64,000 nt of DNA from Cololabis saira (lineage: Eukaryota; Chordata; Actinopteri; Beloniformes; Belonidae): contig NC_084597.1 of NCBI RefSeq assembly GCF_033807715.1, positions 7,689,369 to 7,753,368 on the forward strand, written 5' to 3'. Made by a program: the position numbers and the translations under genes. This document shows, in pieces, positions 1-10,219 of this stretch; the stretch's first letter is position 1, and each line of letters begins with the position of its first letter. The notes below the pieces were generated by a model. That model did not search any database and was not told the origin of the DNA. It worked only from the letters and a program-made list of their open reading frames with translations.

Positions 1-568
1 TGCCCCTTCACCAGCTCGGAGAGCAACGTCTGCCGCTCCGCCGAGGCCGGGTCCCGGTCCAGCCTGCCCTCCAGCCCCCGTGGACCCGCGGGGGCCCCCT
101 CTTCTCCTCCAACGAGTCCCTGGAGCGCTGCCACGCCCTGCCGGGTCGGGCGTCGCGGTCGCGGACCCTGGAGGAGCCCCTGAAGGCCGGGGGCGCCTGG
201 GGGTGCACTCCCGGAGCAGCCTTGCCTGCTCCTCGTCGCCCCAGCTCAGCGCCCCCTTCGCCCCCCAGGAGCCCGGCGCGGCGCTGAACCTGGGCTCCAG
301 CCTGCAGCTGCAGACGCTGCTGAGCAACATCGACAGCAGGGAGGGCGTCTACTCCAAGCTGGGCGGCCTGTACGCCGAGTCCCTGCGGCGCCTGGCCCTC
401 AAGTGCGAGGACCACTTCACTCGCTCGCAGAGGAACCCGCTCAAGTTTGAGGAGAGCAACTGGTCCCTGTTCCGGCTCACGTCCCACAAGCCCAGCTGCA
501 GCTCGGGGGACGCCGTCTACTACTCTGCGGCCTGCGCCTCGGACCCCTGCAACTCCTACGCTGTGAAG
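1..568 (+). CDS. PEAK-family pseudokinase, partial upstream coding exon
   Basis: This is the 3' part of a long coding exon that begins before the window. The last 280 or so bases read in frame 2 and encode the helical dimerisation segment and start of the N-lobe typical of the PEAK1/PRAG1/PEAK3 scaffold pseudokinases; stretches such as LQTLLSNIDSREGVYSKLGG and LYAESLRRLALKCEDHF are visible. The exon ends after a Val-Lys codon pair at 568 with a consensus donor (GTAAGA), and joins in phase 0 to the exon at 7283. Odd feature: the natural-looking, GC3-rich frame is frame 1 at about 1-95, frame 3 at about 100-200 and frame 2 from about 210. Two single-base losses are therefore implied, either assembly errors in G/C runs or true frameshifts. 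PEAK proteins act in the cytoplasm as scaffolds downstream of tyrosine kinases and Grb2/Shc/CrkII. I cannot decide which paralogue this is. Confidence 0.75.
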
Positions 569-582
569 GTAAGAGTTCAGAG

Positions 583-1467
583 TAGTGATGCACCGAAATG
601 AAAATTTGTGGCCGAAACCGAAAACCGAAAATAATAATAAACACTTGGCCGAATACCGAACAATACCGAACATGGTTCTTCGCAGTTTTTCATTTATTTT
701 GCCAATTTTTTCACCATTGCATAAATCAAATAAATTTGATTTAGGCATGCTTTTAAAAGAAAAAAATCTTTTACAAAATTACAAGGTAGTAAACATTTGT
801 TGAACATAAAAAACTGAACATTTTTTAATTTCTCAGCATTTCTTAAATATTCCAGCAGACATTATACCAGCAAAGAACAATAACTTAAAATAAATAAATT
901 AGCAAAATACATTTTTTGGCCATCTTTGAGCTTACGTTAGGCTTAACTGACTGAACATTGTAACATAGGCCTTAAAACAATAAAAATGCATTAAAGCGCT
1001 CAGGGTTTTTTATCATTTCAAATGATAAATCAAACTTGTAGCTGAAAGACTTTGCAGATGTGCCCCCTCTAGATATTTGAGCAGAACATTCATTGCAAAC
1101 AGCCATTCTTGTATTATTCTTTGCCACTCTAAAATACTTCCACACTGCTGACATGTTTGCACCACTTCACTCCACGCTCTTCGCTGTTTGATTTCCTCAT
1201 CTAAACGCACCTGTAATAGATTGATTTATGTTGTTTTGGTTCCACCTGCTGGTGAATGTTAGGTAAAATTCTTATGTGGTTAGTTTTTGGTTGGCCAACG
1301 ATTTATGTTGGCGCAACAGTTACGGAGCGGCCAGTCTATTTCCTTATTTTACAACGCCGTTATTAATTGTTCGGTTTTTTTCCCACTTATTCCACCGAAC
1401 ACCGAAAGTGTTTTTTTGCCATTTTCGGCCGAACAATTTCGGTTACCGAACAATCGGTGCATCACTA
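583..1467. mobile_element. hAT element with BED-finger remnant
   Basis: Terminal inverted repeats (TIRs) TAGTGATGCACCGA / TCGGTGCATCACTA are flanked by a perfect 8-bp TSD GTTCAGAG at 575-582 and 1468-1475. The element is 885 bp, non-autonomous, and sits only 6 bp downstream of the GTAAGA splice donor that ends at 574. On the minus strand (1154-972) it retains a BED-type zinc-finger segment (SAVWKYFRVA...CNECSAQISRGG), a remnant of the parental transposase. Fragments of the same family lie at 9899-10206 and 41004-41369. Confidence 0.93.
972..1154 (-). pseudogene. BED zinc-finger fragment of a hAT transposase
   Basis: About 50 residues on the minus strand match the start of ZBED-type hAT transposases: Ser-x-Val-Trp-x-Tyr-Phe, then a Cys-x2-Cys pair (CNEC) and ISRGG. 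The His pair of the finger and the rest of the transposase are missing, so this is a relic inside the non-autonomous element at 583-1467. Confidence 0.7.
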
Positions 1468-1475
1468 GTTCAGAG

Positions 1476-1828
1476 GGATCGTGTTGCCGGTGTTGTTTCT
1501 GTCAGCCTGTTTCAATTTTAGTTTCACTCTAGTCTTTAGGTCGAGCTATCATTTTAGTTTTTATTAGTTTTATTCACGTTCATTCTCCTTTTTATTCGGT
1601 TCAAGTTTCAGTCGACTTAAAGTCTGAGCATTTTAGTTTAATTTAATCAGAATTGTCCAGGACATTTTGACATTTTGTCTCGTTTTGGTCAGTGAAAATG
1701 AAGACACATTTTAGCAGAGTTTTTATTTTCTAATCTACATCTCGTCTCGTTTTCCTCAGGTGATAACGGTTCGTTGACGATGATATTTAGTCATAATTTT
1801 CGTTGATGAAAGCAGCTTTAGTTTTTAC
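1476..1828. other. PEAK-gene intron sequence, no gene
   Basis: The stretch is AT-rich with recurring TTTTAGTTT and TTTTCGTTGA motifs that look like decayed hAT-end sequence. I see no coding potential and no bounded element. Confidence 0.4.
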
Positions 1829-2194
1829 GTAACAAGTAGGGCTGAACGATTTTTGAAAATAATCTAATTGCGATTTTTTTCCTCAATATTGCGATTGCGA
1901 TTTAATATGCGATTATTTTTTTCAAGGTCCTGTTCTCATGTATTTTTCAACTACACAAGAAATAAATCAGTCTGTTTTATAATAAACAATGCCAGATTTA
2001 TTTAAAGCACAGATTACAACAATAAAGAAAACTAATTTGTGCCTTTACCTCTTTAACACGTCTACACACGGGTCATTCTCTCTGAACCCAATCGCACGAC
2101 ACCAAACCGGGTTAAACTTTAGCCAAAACGAGGCGTAGTTTAATAGAAAAACACAGAAAAACTCCCACAGAGTACAAAAAACCTTCCTCACAGG

Positions 2195-3413
2195 CAGTAC
2201 TAGAGTTGTAAAAAAAGAATCAGGGGGGATGGTGGATTTTATCATATGGGGACAGATAATTTGTGCTGATTACAAATAATATAATATATTATAAATAATA
2301 GCAGTGACCAAAACACCTGCAGAAATACTGCAGGAATGACATAGCAGCAGTTAAATGCAGCCTTCTGTAAGCTTTAAATATCCACTGGGCTTACATCAAA
2401 TACATCAAAACACAACAATAAAAAACACTTTTCTGAACTTATCAATATGACTCTGTCCTTCACAGGATAAGTAACATGGATCACTGCAAAAACTCACAAT
2501 CTTAACAAGAATATTTGTCTTATTTCTAGTTAAAATGTCTCATTTTAGTAAAAAAAAATCTTATTACACTTAAAGCAAGATTCATCACTGGAAAAAACAA
2601 CAATTTTCACTTGAAATAAGTAGAAAAATATTCCAGTGGAACAAGATTTTTTTGCTTGTAATAAGAAGATAAATCTTGTTCCACTGGCAGATTTTCCTAC
2701 TTATTTCAAGTAAAAGGATTGAAGGAAGGAAGGAAGGATTGAAGGAAGGAAGGAAGGAAGGAAGGAAGGAAGGAAGGAAGGAAGGAAGGAAGGAAGGAAG
2801 GAAGGAAGGAAGGAAGGAAGGAAGGAAGGAAGGAAGGAAGGAATGAAGGAAGGAAGGAAGGAAGGAAGGAAGGAAGGAAGGAAGGAAGGAAGGAAGGAAG
2901 GAAGGAAGGAAGGAAGGAAGGAAGGAAGGAAGTCCTGTCCTTCACAGGATAAGTAAAATGGATCACTGCAAAAACTGAAAATCTTAACAAGAATATTTGT
3001 CTTATTTCTAGGTAAAACAAGACTCATCACTGGAAAAAAAAACAACAATTTTCACCCTGTTTCAAGTAGATTTTCACTTGAAATAAGTAGAAAAATCTGC
3101 CAGTGGAAAAATATTTTTTTACTTGTAATAAGAAGATAAATCTTGTCCCACTGGCAGATTTTTCTACTTATTTCAAGTGAAAATGTACTTGAAACAGGTG
3201 AAAATTGTCAAATAAGTTATTTTTCTGGTGTTATTTTTTGGTGATGACTCTAAATGTTGAAATAGCAGTAAAACCACATTCATTGATGAAATGACATAAG
3301 GGATGGAAAGGGGGGATGACAGTTTTACAGGGGAGATGATTTGGACCGTTTTTATTTCAGGGGGGGGTGATTTTGACCGTTTTTTATTTCATCCCCCCTC
3401 AACTCGAGTACTG
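2195..3413. mobile_element. hAT element (CAGTACTCGAGTTG ends), first copy, with expanded GGAA array
   Basis: TIRs CAGTACTAGAGTTG / CAACTCGAGTACTG are flanked by TSD CTCACAGG at 2187-2194 and 3414-3421. It is nested in the 1837-4019 hAT. The interior holds the foldback core (CACTTGAAATAAGTAGAAAA arms). This copy alone has a (GGAA)n array plus about 75 bp of duplicated internal sequence (2455-2530 and 2935-3010). Other copies are at 9020-9782 and 17104-17841. Confidence 0.92.
2715..2932. repeat. (GGAA)n microsatellite
   Basis: About 218 bp of nearly pure GGAA tetranucleotide, with rare ATTG and AATG interruptions, inside the hAT at 2195-3413. The long Leu-Pro-Ser-Phe reading frames across it are an artefact of the repeat. 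Confidence 0.98.
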
Positions 3414-3596
3414 CTCACAGGGAACTCAGAACTTCTTCATAAATAACTCAAAAATCACAGAGAAAAAAAAAACACCAGCAAACTAACAAACAAACCAATA
3501 AAGCTCACAGAGTTAACAAAACGAACCAGCAATGAACAACTCGCAGCCGCTCTTTAACTTCTCCTGATGAGCTGAAAGGGGCTGCAGGTGGTTTAA

Positions 3597-3738
3597 GGGC
3601 TGATTTATGGTTCAGCGTTACACCAACGCAGCACCTACGCCGTAGGGTACGCGGTACATGCATCGTACGGTGTGCGTCGCCGCGTACCCTACGGCGTAGG
3701 CTCTGCGTCGATTTAACGCGGAACCATAAATCAGGCTT
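3597..3738. repeat. Foldback MITE (GGCTGATTTATGGTTCCGCG family)
   Basis: A palindromic element of about 140 bp with ends GGCTGATTTATGGTTC... / ...GAACCATAAATCAGGCT and an inner palindrome around CCTACGCCGTAGGGTACGCG. Related whole or half copies occur at about 10798, 27236, 31118, 35233, 38383, 41690, 44013 and 47155. The family is probably PIF/Harbinger-derived, but that is inference; no clear TSD is visible here. Confidence 0.85.
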
Positions 3739-4027
3739 CACAGCGCGACTGTCCGCCCGGCTCATGCTCGGTTCATATATTTAATACATTTATAAAGCCC
3801 ATATATTTATAAAGCCCTGCCTGGCCGAGCCCTAACACTGAGGCCATGGTAGATAGGCTACAGTAGGTTACAGGCGGACACGCGGCACTGTTGACTTTTT
3901 TTCCCTGCCGGCAACGTGACCAGATCACGTGACTGGTCAAATCGCAGCCTTTGCGGTCAGAAAATCTCGTTTTATCACATCGCGATATTATCGCAAATGC
4001 AATTAATCGTTCAGCCCTAGTAACAAG

Positions 4028-5150
4028 TCAGAGTTAAAATCTGGGATGTATTTCCTCTCACCAGGAAGGTCTGATACCTCCTACAGTGAAATAATTCACC
4101 TTTACATCCAATTTCCTTCACAACTCTGCTTTAAAATAAACTCCACTGGGCCTTTTGGACCCATCCATGACTGGGCAGAAATAGGAGAGTTAACGTGTAA
4201 CTGGATATTTCTCTAGAAGTTAGTTTATGACCATCTTACGCCAGTAAAAGATAAAAACGGTGTCGCCTGATGACGTTTCGGCCCGTCATTCTCCCATGAA
4301 TTTCTCTTTAATCACAGATCTGTCATAAATAAGTTGGAGACGTGTTTGAACACACCTTGGACCGTTACAGCGTTTGGAGACTAAACGGTTGGAAATAAAA
4401 AACCTCTTTAGATGTGGAAGTTAAACATTAAAGTCACACATTTTTGTATCGTTACTTCACGAAAACAAAATTCTTCAAGAAACAGTTTTAAATTCCTGTC
4501 TCTGATGTTTAAAGGGAGTGTTTATAACAGCCAATCAGGATAGAGGGGGGCGTGGCTTCAGCCCTCTGATCTTTGAGGTCAGAACTGCCTGATGAAGCAG
4601 CGGCTGCTGCTCGGGTCGTAAACGCCGAGCCGCCGCCTGGCTGCTCGCACTCTTGCATAATAACTTTAGGCCCAATTAATCTTTACATTCCAGCCAGGAT
4701 TTACAACCGGCCAAACCCCCGTCGTCACGGCGACAAACACACAGTAAAGTAAAGCAAACAATGATTATACTATAATCTGGAAGCAGCGCTGGTTTGTCTC
4801 AGTAACTTAACTTTTGTTCTGACTTTATTGCTTCTTAAAAGAAGATTATAATCTGTCCAGTCCCGTTTTTTTCAGATATCTTTTCTTTTTTTTCTTTTTT
4901 TTTGTATATTCAGATTTTATTAGTTTTCAACATCACCATAAATCAAGAGGACTGACAGATCCACAACACAATATACATATCATACACGCCTCCCAGTGTT
5001 AAACACACAAAAGAAAAAGACATAAGTTAAAAAAAATAAATAAAAAAAAATCTGGGGAAAAAGAGCATTAACAATAAGTAAATAAATAAATGAAAAATGG
5101 AGGAGGTACAGTAAGGTGATCTAATATGCTTTCTTTGATTGTACATTAGG
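4028..5150. other. PEAK-gene intron, no gene
   Basis: From 4028 to about 4860 the sequence looks single-copy, with no ORF of note. From about 4890 to 5110 a T-rich tract is followed by sequence resembling the reverse complement of a LINE tail (TTCAGATTTTATTAGTTTTC...). I cannot assign it to a family. Confidence 0.4.
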
Positions 5151-5222
5151 GCTGCAGCTATCGAATATTTTAGTAGTCGAGTATTCTACTAAAAATTCCA
5201 TCGAGTAATCGGATAAAACATA
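5147..5222. mobile_element. Solo hAT end fragment
   Basis: TAGGGCTGCAGCTATCGAAT followed by TTTTAGTAGTCGAGTATTCT is a hAT-type terminus. No matching right end is present before the next element, so this is a truncated relic. Confidence 0.5.
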
Positions 5223-5517
5223 TTTTTGTTTAGTTAAAGAGCAATTATAAATATACATAAGATGTTAGATGTTAATTGACACCACTAAGACTAAATTAAA
5301 TAATACAGTAGGTTCATGGCTGTGCATTTAAAGACCCTGAACTTACACCAGTCGACCAAATCCACTGCCTTCACTCAAAAAACTAAGGATCTTACCAAGA
5401 AGTTTTCTTATTTCTAACCTAAAAATGCCATTACACCTGATAACACACATCACATTAAAGGTTAGGTGTTTTTCCCACGTGTTTCAATTGAACTTTCATT
5501 TGTGTCAAGCAAATTTT

Positions 5518-5861
5518 AAAGGAGCATGAGGCAGGATTGAGGCAGGATTTATGAAAAAAATTAGTATACGTTTTAACTTTTCTAGTAATAATGTCAGATG
5601 AAGCGTTCCAAACCCAAAAGAATGATTCCTCTAGTGTATCTCTCCTTTGCCTTGAACAGGCTGTGTGCTGCAAAATGTGCTGCAATTCGGTCCCGAATTT
5701 CCCGCGCTGTCCTGCGGATGTGACGTCACATGACGCTGCATGCGCGTTCTCCCCGTTCTCCCGTGCCGGCTTCGCTGTTGGCTGCAGTACCCCCGACGGC
5801 CATCGTGGCGAAGGGTGGCGCTAGAGAGTCTCATTTCTTTAAAGGAGCCTCATGCTCCTTT
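5518..5861. mobile_element. Small TIR element (AAAGGAGCATGAGGC ends)
   Basis: AAAGGAGCATGAGGC at 5518 is matched by GCCTCATGCTCCTTT ending at 5861. The 344-bp interior is coding-like in composition near 5700-5830 but has no recognisable protein. No convincing TSD was found, so the superfamily is left open. Confidence 0.6.
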
Positions 5862-6261
5862 AAAGGGAAATTTCGTTTTTTTTACAACCTGGACCTTATT
5901 TCTGGCATTTTTTATGGTCGTATACTCACCCAGGCAAGTTTGGTGTCATTTGGAGTCCTTCGGAAGATATTAGGGGTTTTTTTGCGAGCCGCTTCTCCAT
6001 GTAACGGTAGTGAACGGGGCACAGCGGGACACAGACGATGCAGCGTCTAAATAACACATGATTGCCGCGAAACTCTTCATTTCTTTTATGAATCACTAGA
6101 TCTGCACACAGACGTCATGAGTTCAGAGGTCTTGTTTACAAACTGATTTATTTGTTACACACACAGCCCCGGATGTAGACAACAGGTCCTGGAAGTGTCA
6201 GCCCGACACTTAGAACCTCGGTAGAGTAGTTACAGAAAAAATATCTACTCGACACGTTAGA

Positions 6262-6332
6262 CCCCTAGTGGGAAAGAACCAAACCAAGTGGAGGAGAGCC
6301 GAGCTGAGTAGGAACTAGTGGAAAAGCGCCAT
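6262..6332. mobile_element. Fragment of the Harbinger-like family seen at 8508-12276
   Basis: CCACTAGTTCC-type ends appear here in reverse (GGAACTAGTGGAAAAGCGCC), next to GAGCCGAGCTGAGTAGG, matching the terminal sequence of the element in the 3' UTR. Only about 70 bp remain. Confidence 0.55.
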
Positions 6333-6481
6333 AAGTTTTAACATATTTAGATGTCCAAGAAGAAATACGAAAGGACAGATAGTCAGTTAGGACCTTTGTT
6401 ATACTGAGCCAGAAGGCCTTGACAGCATAGGAGACATTGGTTTCGCAGCTCTTTATTTATTTTAGATATGCGGGTCACATA

Positions 6482-6844
6482 CAGGACTGTGAAAATTAGA
6501 ATATTGTGATGAAGTTCTTTATTTTCTGTAATGCAATTACAAAAACAAAAATATCATACATTCTGGATTCATTACAAATCAACTGAAACATTCCAAGCCT
6601 TTTATTATTTACATATTGCTGATTATGGTTTACAGTTTAAGATTAAGATTCCCAGAATATTCAAATTTTTTGAGATAGGATATTTGAGTTTTCTTAAGCT
6701 GTAAACCATGATCAGCAATATTAAAATAATAAAAGGCTTGCAATATTTCAATTGATTTGTAATGAATCCAGAATGTATGACATTTTTGCATTACAGAAAA
6801 TAAAGGACTTTATCACAATATTCTAATTTTCTGAGACAGTCCTG
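6482..6844. mobile_element. Mariner-type MITE (CAGGACTGTCTCAG ends)
   Basis: Long, near-palindromic inverted arms run from CAGGACTGTGAAAATTAG to CTAATTTTCTGAGACAGTCCTG. Flanking TA dinucleotides at 6480-6481 and 6845-6846 fit a Tc1/mariner TSD. Length is 363 bp with no ORF. A second copy at 28360-33275 is split by an LTR retrotransposon. Confidence 0.88.
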
Positions 6845-6868
6845 TAGGCTCTGCATATCTTGAATTGT

Positions 6869-6930
6869 ATGAATGAATGAATGAATGAATGAATGAATGA
6901 ATGAATGAATGAATGAATGAATGAATGAAT
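6869..6930. repeat. (GAAT)n microsatellite
   Basis: Fifteen or so tandem GAAT units immediately downstream of the mariner MITE. Confidence 0.97.
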
Positions 6931-7040
6931 TATTTTATTTTCGTGTCCAGACATTTAAATGACCCATCCCTCATGGGATTACACAGACTTTACTTCAAAA
7001 TATAACATTCCGGTGTGTAAACCACCTACTTCCAGCTACA

Positions 7041-7069
7041 AATAATAATAATGATAATAAGCAGCAACA

Positions 7070-7109
<40 letters not shown>

Positions 7110-7192
7110 ATTAAAATATAATAAATAAAAAAATAAAATAAAATAAAATATCCCACACTAGAAAATGAAAAAAAAAAAAAAAAAAAAAGATG
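7041..7192. repeat. (AAT)n and A-rich simple sequence
   Basis: An AAT trinucleotide run is followed by AAATAAAAT units and a 20-bp A tract, ending about 90 bp upstream of the PEAK terminal exon acceptor. Confidence 0.9.
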
Positions 7193-7282
7193 TATGATTC
7201 TGTATCAGACACACCTGGAAAAGTAAATGCTGAGTGGAGGATGTGGGTGCAGCTGGACTAACGCGCTTCTATCTCCCTCCAG

Positions 7283-8377
7283 ATATGCAAGAGTCTGTCG
7301 GCGGAGGCCAAGCAGGCTCACCTGTACGGCCTGTCGGTGCAGCAGAGCATCCCCCCCCACTTCAACCTGCAGCAGGACTGCGGCCACTTCCTGGCCTGCG
7401 TCCCCCAGAGCATGCTGGGAGGAGCCGGCCCCGGCCCCGCCCCCGCGGCGCCGAGCCCGCCGGGGGCGGAGCAGGAGCGGGTGGTTGTCATCGCGCCGGA
7501 CATCCCGCAGCAGACGGCGGCCGACTTCGTGCGGGAGTGGGAGGCGTTTCACAAGGTGCAGCCGGAGGTGTACGAGCGGCGCGTCTGCTTCCTGCTGCTG
7601 CAGCTCTGCAACGGCCTGGAGCACCTGAAGGAGCATGGGGTGACGCACCGCGACCTCTGCCTGGAGAACCTGCTGCTGGTGCCGCACCAGCGCCGCCACA
7701 ACCCCGCCGACGGCGCCGCCGCCGGAGACTCCCAGCGCCACCTCCCGCGGCTCCTCATCAGCAACTTCGCCAAGGCCAAGCGCCGCTCGGCGGAGGACGC
7801 GTCGTCGGTGGGCGTGAAGCGCGACCACGCCCGGCTGGCGCCGGAGATCGTCTCGGCGGCGCAGTACCGCAAGTTCGACGAGTTCCAGACCGGCATCCTG
7901 ATCTACGAGCTGCTGCACCAGCCCAACCCGTTCGAGCTGCGGCCGGCGCTGAAGGAGCAGGACTACGAGGCCGCCGACCTGCCGCCGGTGCCGTCGGCCT
8001 CGCTCTACTCCGCCGGCCTGCGCCGGCTGGCGCAGCTGCTGCTGCAGCCCGACCCCATCAAGCGCATCCACATCCAGGAGGCCAAGCGGGTGCTGCAGAG
8101 CCTGCTGTGGGGGCCGCGCCGCGACCTGATGGAGCAGCAGTGGGAGCGGCAGGCCCCGGCGCCGGCGCCGGGCCTCTACCACGGCCCCCGGCACGAGGGC
8201 CTGCTCAACTGGCTGGACGTGAAGCGGGCGCTGCTCATGATGAAGTTCGCCGAGCGCTCGCTGGAGCCGGAGAGGAACGCGGAGCTGGAGGACTGGCTGT
8301 GCTGCCAGTACTTCTCCTCGGCTCACCCGCTGTCGCTCTGCCACACGGCCGAGCTGCTCTACTCCCTCAAGGGATGA
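7283..8377 (+). CDS. PEAK-family pseudokinase, terminal coding exon (C-lobe and SHED tail)
   Basis: The exon opens after a pyrimidine-rich acceptor (CTCCCTCCAG) and continues the frame of the upstream exon (ICKSLSAEAKQ...). It codes for 364 residues and ends at TGA 8375-8377. The kinase fold is recognisable: an alphaE helix (CFLLLQLCNGLEHLKEHGV), a catalytic loop with HRD retained (HRDLCLENLLLV), and an NFA triplet where active kinases have DFG (LLISNFAKAK). The last feature is the expected pseudokinase degeneration. After the C-lobe comes the family tail helix (LLNWLDVKRALLMMKFAERS...ELEDWLCCQYF), which forms the split-helical dimerisation (SHED) module. A Pro/Ala/Gly-rich loop sits between beta strands near residues 45-65. 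Codon third positions are almost all G/C, unlike the AT-rich surroundings. Retained HRD and the NFA triplet suggest PRAG1-like over PEAK1-like, but this is from memory of the family and is tentative. Confidence 0.85.
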   Translation: MCKSLSAEAKQAHLYGLSVQQSIPPHFNLQQDCGHFLACVPQSMLGGAGPGPAPAAPSPPGAEQERVVVIAPDIPQQTAADFVREWEAFHKVQPEVYERRVCFLLLQLCNGLEHLKEHGVTHRDLCLENLLLVPHQRRHNPADGAAAGDSQRHLPRLLISNFAKAKRRSAEDASSVGVKRDHARLAPEIVSAAQYRKFDEFQTGILIYELLHQPNPFELRPALKEQDYEAADLPPVPSASLYSAGLRRLAQLLLQPDPIKRIHIQEAKRVLQSLLWGPRRDLMEQQWERQAPAPAPGLYHGPRHEGLLNWLDVKRALLMMKFAERSLEPERNAELEDWLCCQYFSSAHPLSLCHTAELLYSLKG

Positions 8378-9019
8378 TTAAAACTACACAAAAAGGGGGG
8401 ACCACCTGCACACCGTTTCAGCATTATGCATGAGAGCCATCCATGGAACGAGCCGAGCTTTTGCCGTCATCCATCTCAAACCGTTAAAACGGAGCGTAAC
8501 ACGATTATGGCGTTTTTTTCCACTAGTTCCTACTCAGCCCGGCTCGGCTCGGCTCGGCTCTCCTCCACTCGGTTTGGGTCTTTCCCACTAGGGAATACTA
8601 GGGGATACTTTTTCTGTATCTATTCTGCCGAGGTTCTGAGCGGCTGAGTCGGGCTGTGATGTCATCGCACTACAGGACACCGATTGGTCGGGGAGCTGGG
8701 AGTCAGGATGTGACATCAGCTGAAGAGAGACTCTGACGGAGCTTCTTGTTCATTTAATTCCAGCAGCAACGGCAGCAGAAGTCTGTTTGGTGATCCAACT
8801 CTGAGGTGCAGATGTTCATAAACCTGGTGCTGAGGAGAGAATTAAAAAGGGATCTAGACGGAGATAAGGAACGACCAGATCTACCAGGAGTTCTGTCACT
8901 TCATAGCTGCTCCCAGCTGAGTTTTCAGCAGCGCCGAGACAAACTAGTGCTGGGCGGTATACCGGTTCTTACCGAATACCGGTGTTTATTTTTCTTATGA
9001 TATGAATTTTTCATATACC

Positions 9020-9782
9020 CAGTTCTCGAGTTGTAAAAAAAAAATCAGGGGGGATGGTGGATTTTATCATATGGGGACAGATCATTTGTGCTGATTACAA
9101 ATAATATAATATATTACAAATAATAGCAGTGACCAAAACACCTGCAGAAATACTGCAGGAATGACATAGCAGCAGTTAAATGCAGCCTTCTGTAAGCTTT
9201 AAATATCCACTGGGCTTACATCAAATACATCAAAACACAACAATAAAAAACACTTTTCTGAACTTATCAATATGACTCTGTCCTTCACAGGATAAGTAAC
9301 ATGGATCACTGCAAAAACTCACAATCTTAACAAGAATATTTGTCATATTTAGTTAAAATGTCTCATTTTATTAAAAGAAATCTCATTACACTTAAAACAA
9401 GACTCATCACTGGAAAAAACAACAATTTTCACCTGTTTCAAGTAGATTTTCAATTAAAATAAGTAGAAAAATCTGCCAGTGGAACAAGATTTTTTTTTGC
9501 TTGTAATGAGAAGATAAATCTTGTCCCACTGGCAGATTTTTCTACTTATTTCAAGTGGAAATGTACTTGAAACAGGTGAAAATGGTCAAATAAGTTATTT
9601 TTCTGGTTTTATTTTTCTGGTGATGACTCTAAATGTTGAAATAGCAGTAAAACCACATTCATTGATGAAATGACATAAGGGATGGAAAGGAGGGATGGCA
9701 GTTTTACAGGGGGGATGATTTGGACCGTTTTTATTTCAGGGGGGGATGCCATCCCCCTCATCCCCCCTCAACTCCAGTACTG
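9020..9782. mobile_element. hAT element (CAGTACTCGAGTTG ends), second copy
   Basis: TIRs CAGTTCTCGAGTTG / CAACTCCAGTACTG have TSD CATATACC at 9012-9019 and 9783-9790. The 763-bp copy carries the foldback core without the GGAA expansion. Confidence 0.93.
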
Positions 9783-9898
9783 CATATACCGTAATACCGG
9801 TGAGCATGTACAGTAGCGTACACAACGTTGGGAACGCCGCGTGGCGCTACGTTCCGCTGCGCCGCTGGACACTGTTTGTGAGGGGACTGTTTAGCAGC

Positions 9899-10206
9899 AG
9901 TGATGCACCGATTGTTCGGTAACCGAAATTGTTCGGCCGAAATTGGCAAAAAAAAACACTTTCGGTGTTCGGTGGAATAAGTGGGAAAAAAAACGATCTT
10001 AGAAACCGATTAATAACGGCGTTGTAATATAAGGAAATAGACTGAACAAACATAAATCGTTGGCCAACCAAAAAGTAACCACATAAGAATTTTACCAACA
10101 TTCACCAGGAGGTGGAACCAAAACAACATAATGCTGGGAAATTAAAAAATGTTCAGTTTTTTATGTTAAATAAATATTTTCTACCTTGTAATTTTGTAAA
10201 AGATCA
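9899..10206 (-). mobile_element. Fragment of the BED-hAT family (reverse orientation)
   Basis: This matches the right half of 583-1467 in reverse: CAGTGATGCACCGATTGTTC at the start, ending in sequence matching 770-790 (TACCTTGTAATTTTGTAAAAG). Its outer junction, flanked by CCCCTCACAAACAGTG-type sequence, is the same as at 41369, so the insertion happened in an ancestor of both host copies. Confidence 0.75.
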
Positions 10207-10219
10207 GTCAGACAACACT

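Larger units (their letters stand above)
1837..4019. mobile_element. hAT element (TAGGGCTGAACGATT ends) with nested insertions
   Basis: Left end TAGGGCTGAACGATTTTTG and right end AATTAATCGTTCAGCCCTA are inverted repeats with a perfect 8-bp TSD GTAACAAG at 1829-1836 and 4020-4027. It is 2183 bp long. It carries a second hAT (2195-3413) and a foldback MITE (3597-3738). No transposase ORF is seen. Confidence 0.92.

Noticed and set aside
7205..8344. 379-codon minus-strand frame opposite the PEAK exon
   Set aside because: It is the GC-rich antisense shadow of a recognisable pseudokinase exon and has Arg/Leu/Gln-rich composition without domain features.
7234..8433. 399-codon plus-strand frame across the PEAK exon in another phase
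   Set aside because: Pro/Ala/Gly-rich out-of-phase reading of the same exon; the kinase motifs and splice phase support the other frame.
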